Source of the DNA: Paenibacillus etheri
GTDB taxonomy: Bacteria; Bacillota; Bacilli; Paenibacillales; Paenibacillaceae
Reading direction: 5' to 3'
Assembly (NCBI RefSeq): GCF_001012825.1
Contig: NZ_LCZJ02000012.1
Span: 131,185-195,184 of the forward strand
DNA length: 64,000 bases
Part shown: positions 25,361 to 34,545 of the stretch, piece after piece
Layout: each line of letters begins with the position of its first letter
Position numbering within the stretch: position 1 is the stretch's first letter
Program-made: the position numbers and the translations under genes
The notes under the pieces: model-generated
Told to the model about the DNA's origin: nothing
The model's input: only the letters and a program-made list of their open reading frames with translations
The model's database searches: none

Positions 25361-25498
25361 TTTCCGGGGAAATGTCGAACCCATTAAATACTCGGTGGTA
25401 CAATTCAGGCGATAACAGCTACATTTCGGCGCGTTTTGATGGCAGGAAGCATGTAATCTGTATATGTTTAAGCCAAAAATGCTAAGGATGTGGAGTTC

Positions 25499-26344
25499 AT
25501 GGATGTTATCGAGGTAGAACGTATCCGCAAGAGTTTTGGACATAAGGATGCGTTAGCAGATGTGTCTTTTTCAATTCCTAAGGGAGAAATTTTTGGTTTC
25601 CTGGGTCCGAGTGGTGCAGGCAAAACAACATTAATCAAGATTTTAACAGCACAGTTAAATCCGACAAGTGGACAGGCAAGTGTATTTAACCAACCGGCGG
25701 AGAGGATGCAGCAGTCTGCCCAGAAGATGCGCTTTGGCATTCTGACGGATAACAGTGGTCTATATGAGCGATTATCAGTTGAGGAAAATCTGGAGCTGTA
25801 TCGTAAGTTATATGATCTTCCCAAATCTGCGGTCGATAAGGTGCTGCAGTTTGTGAACTTAAGCGGAGAGCGCAAAAAGAAAACCAATCTCTTATCGAAA
25901 GGGATGCGTCAGCGTGTTATGCTGGCCTGCTCAATTATCCATGAGCCGGAATTATTATTCTTAGATGAACCTACCTCGGCTTTGGACCCGGTAAACTCAG
26001 CACATATTTATAAAGGCTTACACTACTTGAATGAGAAAGGGACAACGATTTTTTTGACTACGCATGATATGGCTGAAGCAGAATTGATGTGCAACCGTGT
26101 AGCGATTCTGTATCAGGGACAAATCCAAACCATAGGCTCACCAAAGGAACTTAAACGACAGCACCGGGAAAATGTAATTTGTGTTGACTTAATCAATGGG
26201 GAATCCTACGAGCTCCCGATTAATGAGGGAACGGCTGATCAAATAGCGGATTGGATGAGACAGGGCCTCATTGACCGGTTAGAGACGAAAGAGCCCAGTC
26301 TGGGTGATATTTTTATTAAAATGACAGGAAGTGAGCTACTATGA
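25499..26344 (+). CDS. ABC-2 type exporter ATP-binding protein
   Basis: The protein has 281 residues. Walker A GPSGAGKTT near 37, signature LLSKGMRQRVMLACSI, Walker B ELLFLDEPTSALDP, H-loop TTHDMAEAE. All motifs are intact. ATG 25499 lies 5 bases after GTGGAG; the GTG at 25490 is inside that site. The last 4 bp overlap the permease start (ATGA). Drug- or peptide-exporter family; the substrate is unknown. Confidence 0.88.
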   Translation: MDVIEVERIRKSFGHKDALADVSFSIPKGEIFGFLGPSGAGKTTLIKILTAQLNPTSGQASVFNQPAERMQQSAQKMRFGILTDNSGLYERLSVEENLELYRKLYDLPKSAVDKVLQFVNLSGERKKKTNLLSKGMRQRVMLACSIIHEPELLFLDEPTSALDPVNSAHIYKGLHYLNEKGTTIFLTTHDMAEAELMCNRVAILYQGQIQTIGSPKELKRQHRENVICVDLINGESYELPINEGTADQIADWMRQGLIDRLETKEPSLGDIFIKMTGSELL

Positions 26345-27051
26345 GTATCTCATTAAAACGTGCCCGGGCGATATTTGTGAAGGATTACAAAGAGTTTTCA
26401 CGTAATTATGCTCTCTCCATTATGCTGATTTTTCCTATTATTATCGCTCTGATTTTCAAGAGGGCAGGTGCGTCTTTACCTGGAGCCAGCGGTTTTCTTT
26501 TTAATAGTTCGTTTGTATTGCTAACATGTTTCGCACAAGCCTGCTTGATTGCGGAAGAAAAGGAGCGTAACACTTTACGGTCATTAATGATGACTCCAGC
26601 CACGACCATGGATGTTCTAATCGGTAAAAGCGCTTTAGTCTTTGTAATGTCTGCTGTTGTTCTCGCTATTTCTACATTATTATTTGGCTATGAGCCAGCT
26701 AATATATGGGCGTTTGTGGCAGTGATCATTCTTTCGATTATTCTGTACACTGCAGCCGGGACGATCTGCGGTTTATTCTCCAAGACGTTGCTTGAAGCCT
26801 CATTATCTATACTCCCTGTGGCGTTCATATTTATGGGGGCACCGTGGGGAGCAGTACTAGTGAAGGATTATCCGGTCTTCAAAGTGCTGGATTACATGCC
26901 AAGCAGTCAGCTTGTGCATCTGCTGGGTCTAAGCAATACAGGTTATACGACGGGCGATGTATTGAAACCTCTCCTCATTAATTTGGCATGGACGGTTATA
27001 TTAACAGTAGTGTCTGTCATTTTGTATCAGCGGCGGTTGAAGGACGAGTAA
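26341..27051 (+). CDS. ABC-2 type transporter permease
   Basis: The protein has 236 residues with six predicted helices: about 22-40, 50-70, 97-120, 128-150, 157-178 and 210-230. EEKERNTLRSLMMTPAT near 74 is the cytoplasmic coupling segment typical of ABC-2 permeases. It is coupled to the ATPase by a 4-bp overlap. The regulator, ATPase and permease form one functional module. Confidence 0.85.
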   Translation: MSISLKRARAIFVKDYKEFSRNYALSIMLIFPIIIALIFKRAGASLPGASGFLFNSSFVLLTCFAQACLIAEEKERNTLRSLMMTPATTMDVLIGKSALVFVMSAVVLAISTLLFGYEPANIWAFVAVIILSIILYTAAGTICGLFSKTLLEASLSILPVAFIFMGAPWGAVLVKDYPVFKVLDYMPSSQLVHLLGLSNTGYTTGDVLKPLLINLAWTVILTVVSVILYQRRLKDE

Positions 27052-27254
27052 AGGAGCTCTGAAGGGACTTTAGCCAGCCTTCAGTGGGTCTTTGGTAGGG
27101 TCGAAACAAGCAGCCGACTGAGACTATACGACGATTATTTTCCAATTGAGGCTGTGATGTTGTCATGACGAGGTCTGGCGGGTAATAAAGATGATTAGAA
27201 CTTTCGAATTTGGTTGAATTTGGAGTGGGAGCCAAAGAAAAGGAGGGGAAAATC

Positions 27255-27635
27255 ATGGCGGCACAGACAGTAGCAGGCATCAGTCCGGTACAGGCCACTG
27301 CGGCCTACGGCGGTACACAGAGTGATGTCAGTTCCCTGGAGAAACAGCGGAACCGGCTGATGATGGAACTGGATAAAGTGAATGCGGCACAAGGAAGTGA
27401 GATGCAGACTCCTTATCGCCGGGAGCAGCTGCAGCGGCAAATCCGGCTGCTGGAGTCCCAACTCGTACAGAAAAGCGGGAGCAGCACCTCCGTAAATTTT
27501 GTACCGGCTTCTCCGCTTCAAGATCATCTCCCCCTCTGGGGAAATGAAGGAAAGGGAGGCCTCAAGGGCATCGGTCTGACCGATCCCCGGACAGCGACGG
27601 TGAACGCGGATGGCCATTTCGACGCGTTAATTTAG
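27255..27635 (+). CDS. Small coiled-coil protein, FlxA-like
   Basis: The protein has 126 residues. ATG 27255 follows AAAGGAGG. A coiled coil at about 25-75 (SSLEKQRNRLMMELDKVN, then RREQLQRQIRLLESQLVQ) resembles FlxA-like proteins; the tail is low in structure. No signal peptide or membrane segment. Role unknown. It lies between the ABC exporter and an AraC gene with its own strong terminator. Confidence 0.65.
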   Translation: MAAQTVAGISPVQATAAYGGTQSDVSSLEKQRNRLMMELDKVNAAQGSEMQTPYRREQLQRQIRLLESQLVQKSGSSTSVNFVPASPLQDHLPLWGNEGKGGLKGIGLTDPRTATVNADGHFDALI

Positions 27636-27646
27636 GCAAGCCAGCG

Positions 27647-27696
27647 AGGTGCGAAAAGCGTCCGGTGATAAACCGGCTTTTTCGCACCTTTTTTTT
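27647..27696 (+). terminator. Terminator of FlxA-like gene
   Basis: AGGTGCGAAAA pairs with TTTTCGCACCT with an inner GCCGGT-type stem, followed by eight T. Confidence 0.85.
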
Positions 27697-27738
27697 GAAT
27701 AGGTGGCAGTCTATAATTTTTACTGGGAAAATAAAAAT

Positions 27739-27793
27739 GAAAACTTGCCTCTTCAGCCAGCGTGGTGAACCGTATCATAAGTAGCGGCAAGTT
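27739..27793 (+). repeat. Dispersed quasi-palindromic repeat, copy E
   Basis: AAACTTGCC starts it, CAGCGTGGTGAACC is the centre, and CATAAGTAGCGGCAAGTTT ends it. Both palindrome arms are preserved. It lies between the FlxA-like terminator and the AraC promoter. Confidence 0.7.
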
Positions 27794-27882
27794 TCTCCTA
27801 GGTACCCAGCAAAAGTGTGCATGAGATGTCGGATGGATGCCGACGACACTTGCTATATTGTTAGTGAAGGGAGGTCATTCGA

Positions 27883-28755
27883 ATGGATTTGCTTGCAAAT
27901 CTGAACGGGGCTCTACAATACATTGAAGAGAATCTTGCTGATGATATAGACCTGAAGGAAGCGGCGAGGCTGGCTTATTGTTCCGAATATCATTTTTCTA
28001 GAATGTTCTCATTCCTTGCAGGCATCACGCTATCGGAATACATCCGTCGGAGACGCCTAACATCTGCGGCATTTGAGCTTCAAACTGGAGAATTACGAGT
28101 TATGGATGTGGCGGTGAAATACGGATATAGCTCAGCAGACGCATTTTCTAGAGCTTTCCAAGGCTTGCATGGTATTCCGCCCTCTTCGGTAAAGTTGCAT
28201 GGCCCCTCATTAAAAGCCTATCCGCGCTTGACCTTTCAATTAACCATTCAAGGGGGAAGTGCAATGAACTATCGTATCATTGATAAAGAGTCATTCTGTA
28301 TCGTAGGCATTACGAGAAGGGTGCCTATCCAATTTAATGGCGTAAATCCGGAAATCGCATCTATGTGGAAAAGCTTAACAAGCGATGACATTGACCAGCT
28401 CAAAAAGCTCTCGAATGTAGAACCTCAGGGACTGATTCAAGCATCGATGAATTTTTCTGAGGGAAGAATGGAAGAAAAGGGGGAACTTGACCATTATGTT
28501 GGCGTTGCTACAACCAAGGAATGCCCCGAAAATTTAACGAAACTAGATGTTCCTGCAGCAACATGGGCTGTATTCGAAGCCGTTGGACCATTTCCCGATA
28601 CATTGCAAAATGTCTGGGGACGCATCTATTCTGAATGGTTCCCTACCGCTAATTATGAGTTGGCAAGAGGCCCGGAGATTTTATGGAATGAGAGTAAGGA
28701 TATATCTTCACCCACCTTCAGAAGTGAGGTTTGGATACCAGTTTTGAAAAAATAA
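27883..28755 (+). CDS. AraC-family regulator with GyrI-like effector domain
   Basis: The protein has 290 residues. An AraC double helix-turn-helix lies in 8-108 ([40 protein letters not shown], then HGIPPSSVK). A GyrI-like ligand domain at about 125-288 begins [20 protein letters not shown] and contains [22 protein letters not shown] precedes the ATG. This is the compact SOX/Rob-like class; it responds to cationic ligands in studied members. It is monocistronic, with no adjacent target. Confidence 0.85.
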   Translation: MDLLANLNGALQYIEENLADDIDLKEAARLAYCSEYHFSRMFSFLAGITLSEYIRRRRLTSAAFELQTGELRVMDVAVKYGYSSADAFSRAFQGLHGIPPSSVKLHGPSLKAYPRLTFQLTIQGGSAMNYRIIDKESFCIVGITRRVPIQFNGVNPEIASMWKSLTSDDIDQLKKLSNVEPQGLIQASMNFSEGRMEEKGELDHYVGVATTKECPENLTKLDVPAATWAVFEAVGPFPDTLQNVWGRIYSEWFPTANYELARGPEILWNESKDISSPTFRSEVWIPVLKK

Positions 28756-28790
28756 TAAACAGTGATTACTATTGCACTTCTGATTTGTCA

Positions 28791-28820
28791 GGCCATCCCA
28801 TAGAAGGATGGCCTTTTTTT
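28791..28820 (+). terminator. Terminator with the shared CCATCC hairpin
   Basis: GGCCATCC pairs with GGATGGCC around CATAGAA, followed by TTTTTTTG. The same hairpin precedes repeat copies D (23079) and F (32437). Confidence 0.85.
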
Positions 28821-28911
28821 GTTGTGGGAGATGGTTTGTAAAGTTGAGATTGACCCTTATTTTTACATATGAGAAAATAATGGAAATTTTAATATGAAGG
28901 GAAAATAATGT

Positions 28912-30194
28912 ATGAATAATCTTTTCCGTTTCATTCCTATAAATCAACTAGCAGATAAATTTCCGGAAGGATCTTGGTGGGCGAAGTTTTACCAGGATTT
29001 CAGTGACGAGCAGCTTGCAGCTTATTATGAAGGGGATTTGACGCTGCCTTCTCTTAATCTGGATTGGGAGCAGGCTTTTCCGTAACAAATAGAGGTAATC
29101 ATCATTTTTATAGATGGGAATTTTAAGGTAGACAACCTCTATAATAAAGAAACAGATGGTGCCATAGGACTTATGGTGACCGGTAATATGAACGCGAAAA
29201 ATATAGCTGTAGGCGGTCAGGAAATTTATGTTTCGGGCAATCTGATGATTGAGGAAATTTTATGCGGCTCCTACAATCATGGGGAAACAATTGTAAAAGG
29301 TGATCTAAGCGCTGCGGTTTTAGTTCAGGATGACGAGTACAGCTTCAAAGTGGACGGACATAAATCGATCGCATGCTTAGTAAATGTGTGGGAGGGAGAC
29401 GGTGTATTTCAGGAGCTTCCGGTGGACATTCATGAGGTATTGATTGATGAAGTTTTTCTGGATATGGAAGAGGAGGAGGCCGATTTTTCCTTTGGCACAC
29501 TGGTAACCGTAATTAAAGAAGAGCGTTCCGCACTAAAAAAAATAAATGAATCCCCCACGAGAAAGAAAGCTGCTCATTTATATTTTACCCATATCACGAT
29601 CAATGAGGAAAATATATTGAAATTGACTCAGTGTATATGAATGATAACCGGCATCACTATTATATTTGGCTGGAGCAAGATCATTCCATCGGTTTGTTGA
29701 GGAGAACCATAGATGAAGGGTCTGAATGGGGGGATATTACAGGAGAGTCTCAGGAACAACTAGCGGAGATTAGCGATTGCTGGACTATGTTGTTGACCTG
29801 TATTAATATGGCTGAGCTTTATTTACGAAACATTGAGGTTCAGTATGTGTAAGATATTTTGCAACACTCTATAATTCAGGAATTATATTCGGAAGAGGAG
29901 GAGAATGACGGGTTCTGGGACGGCTCCAAATGTTACAGCTTCCGTCAAGCGCATACGGACGAGGACGGAGACCTTCTACCTGGTCGGATTGAAATCAAGA
30001 CACCCGATGAAGCGTACTATTTTTATACACTGGACAATGGAACTTATGTTTCCCGGTATTATCAGCCGCCCGATCAATATGGCAAGCAGGACATGTCCTT
30101 TTTGGACCTTAGGCGTTGGGAGGCATCAGAGCGGTATTTTACTAGATTCAAACAATTTATTGATCAGAAGATAGAGGCTGGTGTAAATAGTTAG
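28912..30194 (+). pseudogene. Polymer-forming cytoskeletal (bactofilin-like) gene broken by stops and a frameshift
   Basis: One protein-like text runs through about 425 codons. The first part (57 codons from ATG 28912, FPEGSWWAKFYQDFSDEQLA) ends at TAA 29083 but continues in the same frame (IIFIDGNFKVDNLYNKETDG, then AKNIAVGGQEIYVSGNL) to TGA 29638. The text then moves to another frame (YYIWLEQDHSIGLLRRTIDE), meets TAA 29850, and resumes in that frame (FWDGSKCYSFRQ ... YYFYTLDNGTYVSRYYQP) to 30194. The repeated beta-strand block with GGQEIYVSGNL fits polymer-forming cytoskeletal proteins. Two in-frame stops plus one frameshift make an intact product unlikely. Alternatively the segments are separate short genes, but none has a good ribosome site after the first. 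Confidence 0.65.
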
Positions 30195-30301
30195 GTTTAA
30201 TGACGTTCTAAGAGGTGAGAATTGTCGTCAGGGAGGTCACGAATCACGCATGGCAACTGATCTTCTACCGAGAAGACCAGCAGCATGGCAGAAGCAACAA
30301 A

Positions 30302-30344
30302 ATAGGCGAGAGGGAAGCTTCAATATTTCCTCCTCGCCTATTCG
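30302..30344. terminator. Long stem-loop in the 30.2-30.6 kb gap
   Basis: AATAGGCGAG (about 30303) pairs with CTCGCCTATT (about 30335), with further pairing inside. No strong T run on either side. The 457-bp gap 30195-30652 holds this, the remnant below and the promoter of the TPR-SUKH gene. Confidence 0.5.
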
Positions 30345-30376
30345 TGTTCATGCATTTTGCTTAGGGTTCAACTACT

Positions 30377-30568
30377 TTATTCTGGTGTTCCTTGGGTTAC
30401 CCCATGGATATACGTGAACGTCGGAGAATCGACGGCCCCTTGCCCCGGATTATAGGTGAAGGAGTACTCGAGGGTATCCCCGTGTTGCAGGTTATTTACA
30501 GGGTAGGTATAGTTACCGTTCCCTGCCGGGGAGATGGCTACGTTTAGCTGCCCTATTTCGATTTTCAA
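30377..30568 (-). pseudogene. Carbohydrate-binding-module-like C-terminal fragment
   Basis: A 63-codon minus-strand frame with only a TTG start and no ribosome site. The text (GNYTYPVNNLQHGDTLEYSF, then TYNPGQGAVDSPTFTY) resembles the end of the CBM56-type beta-glucan-binding modules seen in Paenibacillus/Bacillus glucanases. It is probably the tail of a lost secreted enzyme. Resemblance judged by eye only. Confidence 0.35.
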
Positions 30569-30652
30569 TACCTACATCCCATCTGGTAGAATAGGGGAAA
30601 CTATATTTCTCTATATTCTAGTAACTTGATTATAAGCTTGGGGAGGTAGACC

Positions 30653-32365
30653 ATGGACAAAGAACTAATCGTACAGCTGACACAGTGGCATGAAGAGGAT
30701 GAACACCAGAAGATCGTAGACACGCTGATGGAGATTCCTCCAGCGGGCAGAGATTACGAGGTGGTTAGCAGTCTGGCAAGAGCGTATAACAATCTGGGAC
30801 GATATGAAGAAGCCCTTGAACACTTCGCGATGATTGCGGAACAGGGGCAGAATGACCATCTGTGGCATTTTCGTGTGGGATATTCCTACTATTATTTGAA
30901 TCGATATGAGGAAGCGGTGAGAGTGCTGGGTATTGCCCATGACCTCGATCCGGATAATGAGAATACGGCCATGTTTCTGAAATTCAGCCAGCGCAAGCTA
31001 CGCAAAGAACAACACGCCGCAGCCAGACGGGCAATCAGAGACCAGCATAAAGATTCGGGGACGGCCGCAACCCCTTTTGAAGGGATGGATCTCTCGGGCT
31101 TTTGGGACGATAGCGATTATGCGCTAAAAGAATATGTTTCTGCCCCGCCTACGGATGAGCTGATTGCTTCTGTAGAAGAAGAACTCGGTTACAAGCTTCC
31201 TGCCTCTTATATCAGTCTGATGAAGCAGCACAATGGGGGAGTTCCTTATAATACTTGTTTTCCGACGGAGGACGCGACCTCATGGGCTGAGGATCATATT
31301 GCGATTACGGGCATTATGGGTATCGGACGTGAGAAAAGCTATTCCATCTGCGGCGATCTCGGCAGCCCGTTCATGATTGAGGAGTGGGGGTATCCTGACA
31401 TCGGCGTGGTGATTTGTGACTGCCCTTCGGCAGGCCATGATGTCGTGATGCTGGATTACCGGAACTGCGGGAGAGACGGGGAACCTGAGGTGATTCATGT
31501 GGATCAGGAAGACGATTACGAGATTACGTTCCTGGCTCAAGACTTCGAAACGTTTATACGCGGCCTCGTGAGTGAGGAGGAATACGATACTTCTGAAGAA
31601 GATAAATTGGAGGATTTGCGCAAAGTAGCCGTAGGCCAATTCTCGCCTTTGCTTGCGAAGCTGTGCAGCCATGTGACTGAGGTAGATCAGCTTGAGCAGA
31701 AGATCCGTAAAGTCTGTACCCGAATCATTGAAGAGAAGGGACACTTCTCCTTTCATGCGGATGAGCTTTCTACTCTGATGTACGATGTGCAGTTCTGGCT
31801 GTACACAAGCTCTTATCCAAATACGAGCCGTCAACAATATCTGGATGTATATGAGAAAATGATCGCTTTTGGCGGCGAGTTCGGTCAAGGCGGGTATGCT
31901 CCGGGCTGGATCAGCGACTGGCTGGATGGGCGAATACGGGAAGGGCTGATCGTCCAGGAAAACGGGGTGCTTCGCTTCACAGATCAAGCCCGTTCTGAGG
32001 TCATTACACGGCTGGAAGCGGAAGCTGCAGAAGAGGACGTTGCTCCTTTTATACTTGTGGATCAGAAGGGTGGAGGCATGTCTGTCATTCTAAATGTGGG
32101 TAGTTACCGATCGGAAGTGTTCGAGGCCCGGGCAGACGAAGGATTTGAAGGCAACGGGTACGATTGGGCTTCTTTGGCGGCTGTGTTTGTGAACGAATAT
32201 ATGCCTGAATGGGCAGATACGATTCATTTCGACCCGGAAGCGGATATGTTCTGTGCTTATTCGGAGAATAGCGAAGCTGTTAAGCGGTTCGCAGTACGGT
32301 TTAAGCAGGCCTGTGAAGATGAGACGGTGATTCAGGATCTCTTTTCCCGCGCGGAGCTCGATTGA
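30653..32365 (+). CDS. TPR-SUKH (SMI1/KNR4) domain protein
   Basis: The protein has 570 residues. Tetratricopeptide-like helices lie at about 1-125 (YNNLGRYEEALEHFAMIAEQ, YYYLNRYEEAVRVLGIAHDL). A SUKH/SMI1-KNR4 domain follows at about 165-305 (SVEEELGYKLPASYISLMKQ, NGGVPY, the MGIGREKSY region and DCPSAGHDVVMLDY). The last 265 residues are acidic and uncharacterised. ATG 30653 has GGGGAGG 9 bases upstream. SUKH proteins are often immunity proteins for polymorphic toxins; stand-alone large versions such as this may be regulators. No toxin gene is adjacent, so an immunity role is not demonstrated. Confidence 0.75.
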   Translation: MDKELIVQLTQWHEEDEHQKIVDTLMEIPPAGRDYEVVSSLARAYNNLGRYEEALEHFAMIAEQGQNDHLWHFRVGYSYYYLNRYEEAVRVLGIAHDLDPDNENTAMFLKFSQRKLRKEQHAAARRAIRDQHKDSGTAATPFEGMDLSGFWDDSDYALKEYVSAPPTDELIASVEEELGYKLPASYISLMKQHNGGVPYNTCFPTEDATSWAEDHIAITGIMGIGREKSYSICGDLGSPFMIEEWGYPDIGVVICDCPSAGHDVVMLDYRNCGRDGEPEVIHVDQEDDYEITFLAQDFETFIRGLVSEEEYDTSEEDKLEDLRKVAVGQFSPLLAKLCSHVTEVDQLEQKIRKVCTRIIEEKGHFSFHADELSTLMYDVQFWLYTSSYPNTSRQQYLDVYEKMIAFGGEFGQGGYAPGWISDWLDGRIREGLIVQENGVLRFTDQARSEVITRLEAEAAEEDVAPFILVDQKGGGMSVILNVGSYRSEVFEARADEGFEGNGYDWASLAAVFVNEYMPEWADTIHFDPEADMFCAYSENSEAVKRFAVRFKQACEDETVIQDLFSRAELD

Positions 32366-32436
32366 TCACAACAGTATTCAGGGCCTCGGTCAAGCATAAG
32401 GTTGAGAGAATCATCAGTTATGATATTTCAAAGAAA

Positions 32437-32489
32437 GGGCCATCCCACAAAGGATGGCTCTTAAGCTTGCCGTTACAGACAGCGCGGTT
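32437..32489 (+). repeat. Dispersed composite repeat, copy F (right half lost)
   Basis: The hairpin GGGCCATCC/GGATGGCTC is followed by AAGCTTGCCGTTACAGACAG and CGCGGTT, then the unit stops. It lies in the 577-bp gap 32366-32942. Confidence 0.65.
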
Positions 32490-32638
32490 TACTTGTTTTA
32501 GCTGGAATTTCAAAGTAGTGTACCTTATGTATTTTGGAAAAACACCATGGAGTCTTAATCATTTGTAAATTGTAGTCAGGATTAAAGACTGATCACCTTA
32601 AACGATGTAACAATAGTAAGGGATAACATTTTGTGATA

Positions 32639-32716
32639 GGACAACCTAATGATACGGCAACGAGAGCAGAGGCGGTAACAATTCTAATGAAGATGCTCAC
32701 TCAAAAGAGTAACTAA
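32639..32716 (+). pseudogene. S-layer homology domain fragment
   Basis: A frame ending at TAA 32716 reads GQPNDTATRAEAVTILMKML and a few more residues, the typical C-terminal half of an SLH repeat (TRAEAV...L). Nothing upstream continues it. It is the scar of a lost cell-surface protein gene. The remaining bases 32490-32942 contain no recognisable gene. Confidence 0.5.
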
Positions 32717-32942
32717 AACTACAGGAGCATTACTTCAACCTTAATGGAAGACAGCAAACAGAAAAAAAAGTGTCTTTGGAGATTCATATAGGAGTGTCAC
32801 ATGTCAAAGTGATGACAACACTCACTACTCGACAATTTATTTATTCTCTAATTATTGAGAAAATTCAGCACTGGAATAGTCATCGACATTCCCCTCGTTA
32901 TAATCCTGCGCAGAGCCGCAGTAAAAGCCTGCGGAGGTGATT

Positions 32943-34373
32943 CTATAGGATCAATTCCGCAAGACGATGAATTCCCTGCTCAATTGATGCTTCATCTACT
33001 TTTGCAAACCCCAATACCCATCCCTTTCTTTTGCTATCCAAACAATAGGGGCCAAGAGGGTAAACACGTATTCCATGTTGTAGGGCAAGCTTTGTCACGG
33101 TTTCTTCGTCGTATGTTTCCTCGGCCTCTAGTAATATATGCAATCCTGTTTCTACTCCGCTGAGTGTGAAACGCTCACCTAAACCGCTAGTCATAATAGC
33201 TTTTGTCATGACTTCGTGTCTTCGTCGATATACATTTCTGACTCTTCTCATATGCCGCATAAAATGGCCATTCTTAATGAAGTGGGTTAGTGTTAGCTGA
33301 TCCATAATCGGAAGATGACGGTAAGTCAGCTCCTGTACCTTCGCTAGTTGAGCAATTGCCTCGACTGATCCAACAATAGCAGAAATACGAATGCCTGGAG
33401 CAATCATTTTAGAAAAGCTCATGAGATACAAAGTATTATTTGATGCTTGACTAAACAGCGTTGGCAGCGGCTCCCCACGATACCGGAATTCACTATCATA
33501 ATCGTCTTCAATAATCCAAAATCGTTCTTGAACCGCTTTATGTAGCAATTGTTGCCGACGGGGCTCCGACATAACGACCCCTACTGCGCACTGGTGAGAA
33601 GGGGTGGCAAAGACCAGTTTGGATTGAGGGTGAATATGCTCCACCACTAGACCATACTCATCGACGGGAACAGGCACCACATTCATTCGTCGATATTTCA
33701 TCGCCATCCAAGCAGCAGGGAAACCTGGATCTTCTACTGAAACTGTGTCCCCATCAGATAAAAGCGACTGTGCGATTAAGTCGATACTATGCTGAGCCCC
33801 TGAAGTCAACAGAATCTGATTGGTTTGGATATGTATGCCCCGTTCAAGGGATAAATAACGCTGTATTTGCTCACGTAATGGTGTGTAACCATAGCAATTA
33901 CCGTAAGCCCAGCTTGATAAATCCATTTCAGCAGATGCGTGGAGCAGCGATTGCCGCCAGTTTTTTTGAAATTGTTCATCCAAATAGGGTTCATGAGGAC
34001 TGAAATCAATATCCACATCTAGCTGTTCTTTACCTCTGAACCAGTCATGTAAATGATCAACAGCTGAGTCTAACAAAGAGAGTGAAGGAGGTGTGGGGCC
34101 CTCTGTTTCTATTTCCTTCGTTGACACATTGAATTGCTTCCATTTACTAACTCGTGTTCCTCCTCGGCGAGAGGTAACTGTATAACCTCGACTTAACAAT
34201 TCCTCATAGACGATCTGTATAGTTGAGCGGGAGACACCTACGATGTGAGCAAGCTCACGGGTAGGAATCAGTAATTCTCCTGGTGCCCAGACTCCGCTAG
34301 TAATATTGTGAATCGCTTGATCAAGCAATTGCTGCCAGATCGGTCTCTTATCATTACGAATTACTTTCATCAT
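32943..34373 (-). CDS. MocR-family (GntR/aminotransferase) regulator
   Basis: The protein has 476 residues. The N-terminal GntR winged helix lies at about 10-75 (PTRELAHIVGVSRSTIQIVY). A fold-type I aminotransferase-like domain starts near 120, with the PLP-lysine region MSFSKMIAPGIRISAIV. The ATG pair at 34373/34370 follows GGAGGTG; the TTG at 34388 overlaps it. MocR proteins use PLP and commonly control a divergent PLP or flavin-related gene. Here the divergent neighbour is a PPOX-like gene, and a 10-bp perfect inverted repeat lies between them. Likely a PdxR/GabR-like activator and autorepressor. Confidence 0.87.
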   Translation of the reverse strand: MMKVIRNDKRPIWQQLLDQAIHNITSGVWAPGELLIPTRELAHIVGVSRSTIQIVYEELLSRGYTVTSRRGGTRVSKWKQFNVSTKEIETEGPTPPSLSLLDSAVDHLHDWFRGKEQLDVDIDFSPHEPYLDEQFQKNWRQSLLHASAEMDLSSWAYGNCYGYTPLREQIQRYLSLERGIHIQTNQILLTSGAQHSIDLIAQSLLSDGDTVSVEDPGFPAAWMAMKYRRMNVVPVPVDEYGLVVEHIHPQSKLVFATPSHQCAVGVVMSEPRRQQLLHKAVQERFWIIEDDYDSEFRYRGEPLPTLFSQASNNTLYLMSFSKMIAPGIRISAIVGSVEAIAQLAKVQELTYRHLPIMDQLTLTHFIKNGHFMRHMRRVRNVYRRRHEVMTKAIMTSGLGERFTLSGVETGLHILLEAEETYDEETVTKLALQHGIRVYPLGPYCLDSKRKGWVLGFAKVDEASIEQGIHRLAELIL

Positions 34374-34417
34374 CGTACACACCTCCAAATAGAAGCCTAA
34401 TCATAATAATATTAATT

Positions 34418-34464
34418 ATGGATTGCTCTAAACGGTGATTTTTGGATATTTTAAAGCAATCCAT
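34418..34464. promoter_or_regulatory. Inverted repeat in the MocR/PPOX divergent promoter
   Basis: ATGGATTGCT (34418-34427) and AGCAATCCAT (34455-34464) are perfect inverted repeats with a 27-bp spacer. They occupy the only shared regulatory space of the two divergent genes, so they are the probable MocR operator. Confidence 0.65.
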
Positions 34465-34545
34465 TCATTGATATACTACCGTAACAACGCTGGTATTCGC
34501 AATTTGGTCGTTGCCGCACGCTAGAGTAAAAGGAGAGATATCGAT

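Noticed and set aside
31280-31987. Long minus-strand open frame of 235 codons
   Set aside because: It lies antisense to the TPR-SUKH gene, whose domains are recognisable; no ribosome site and no protein-like motifs.
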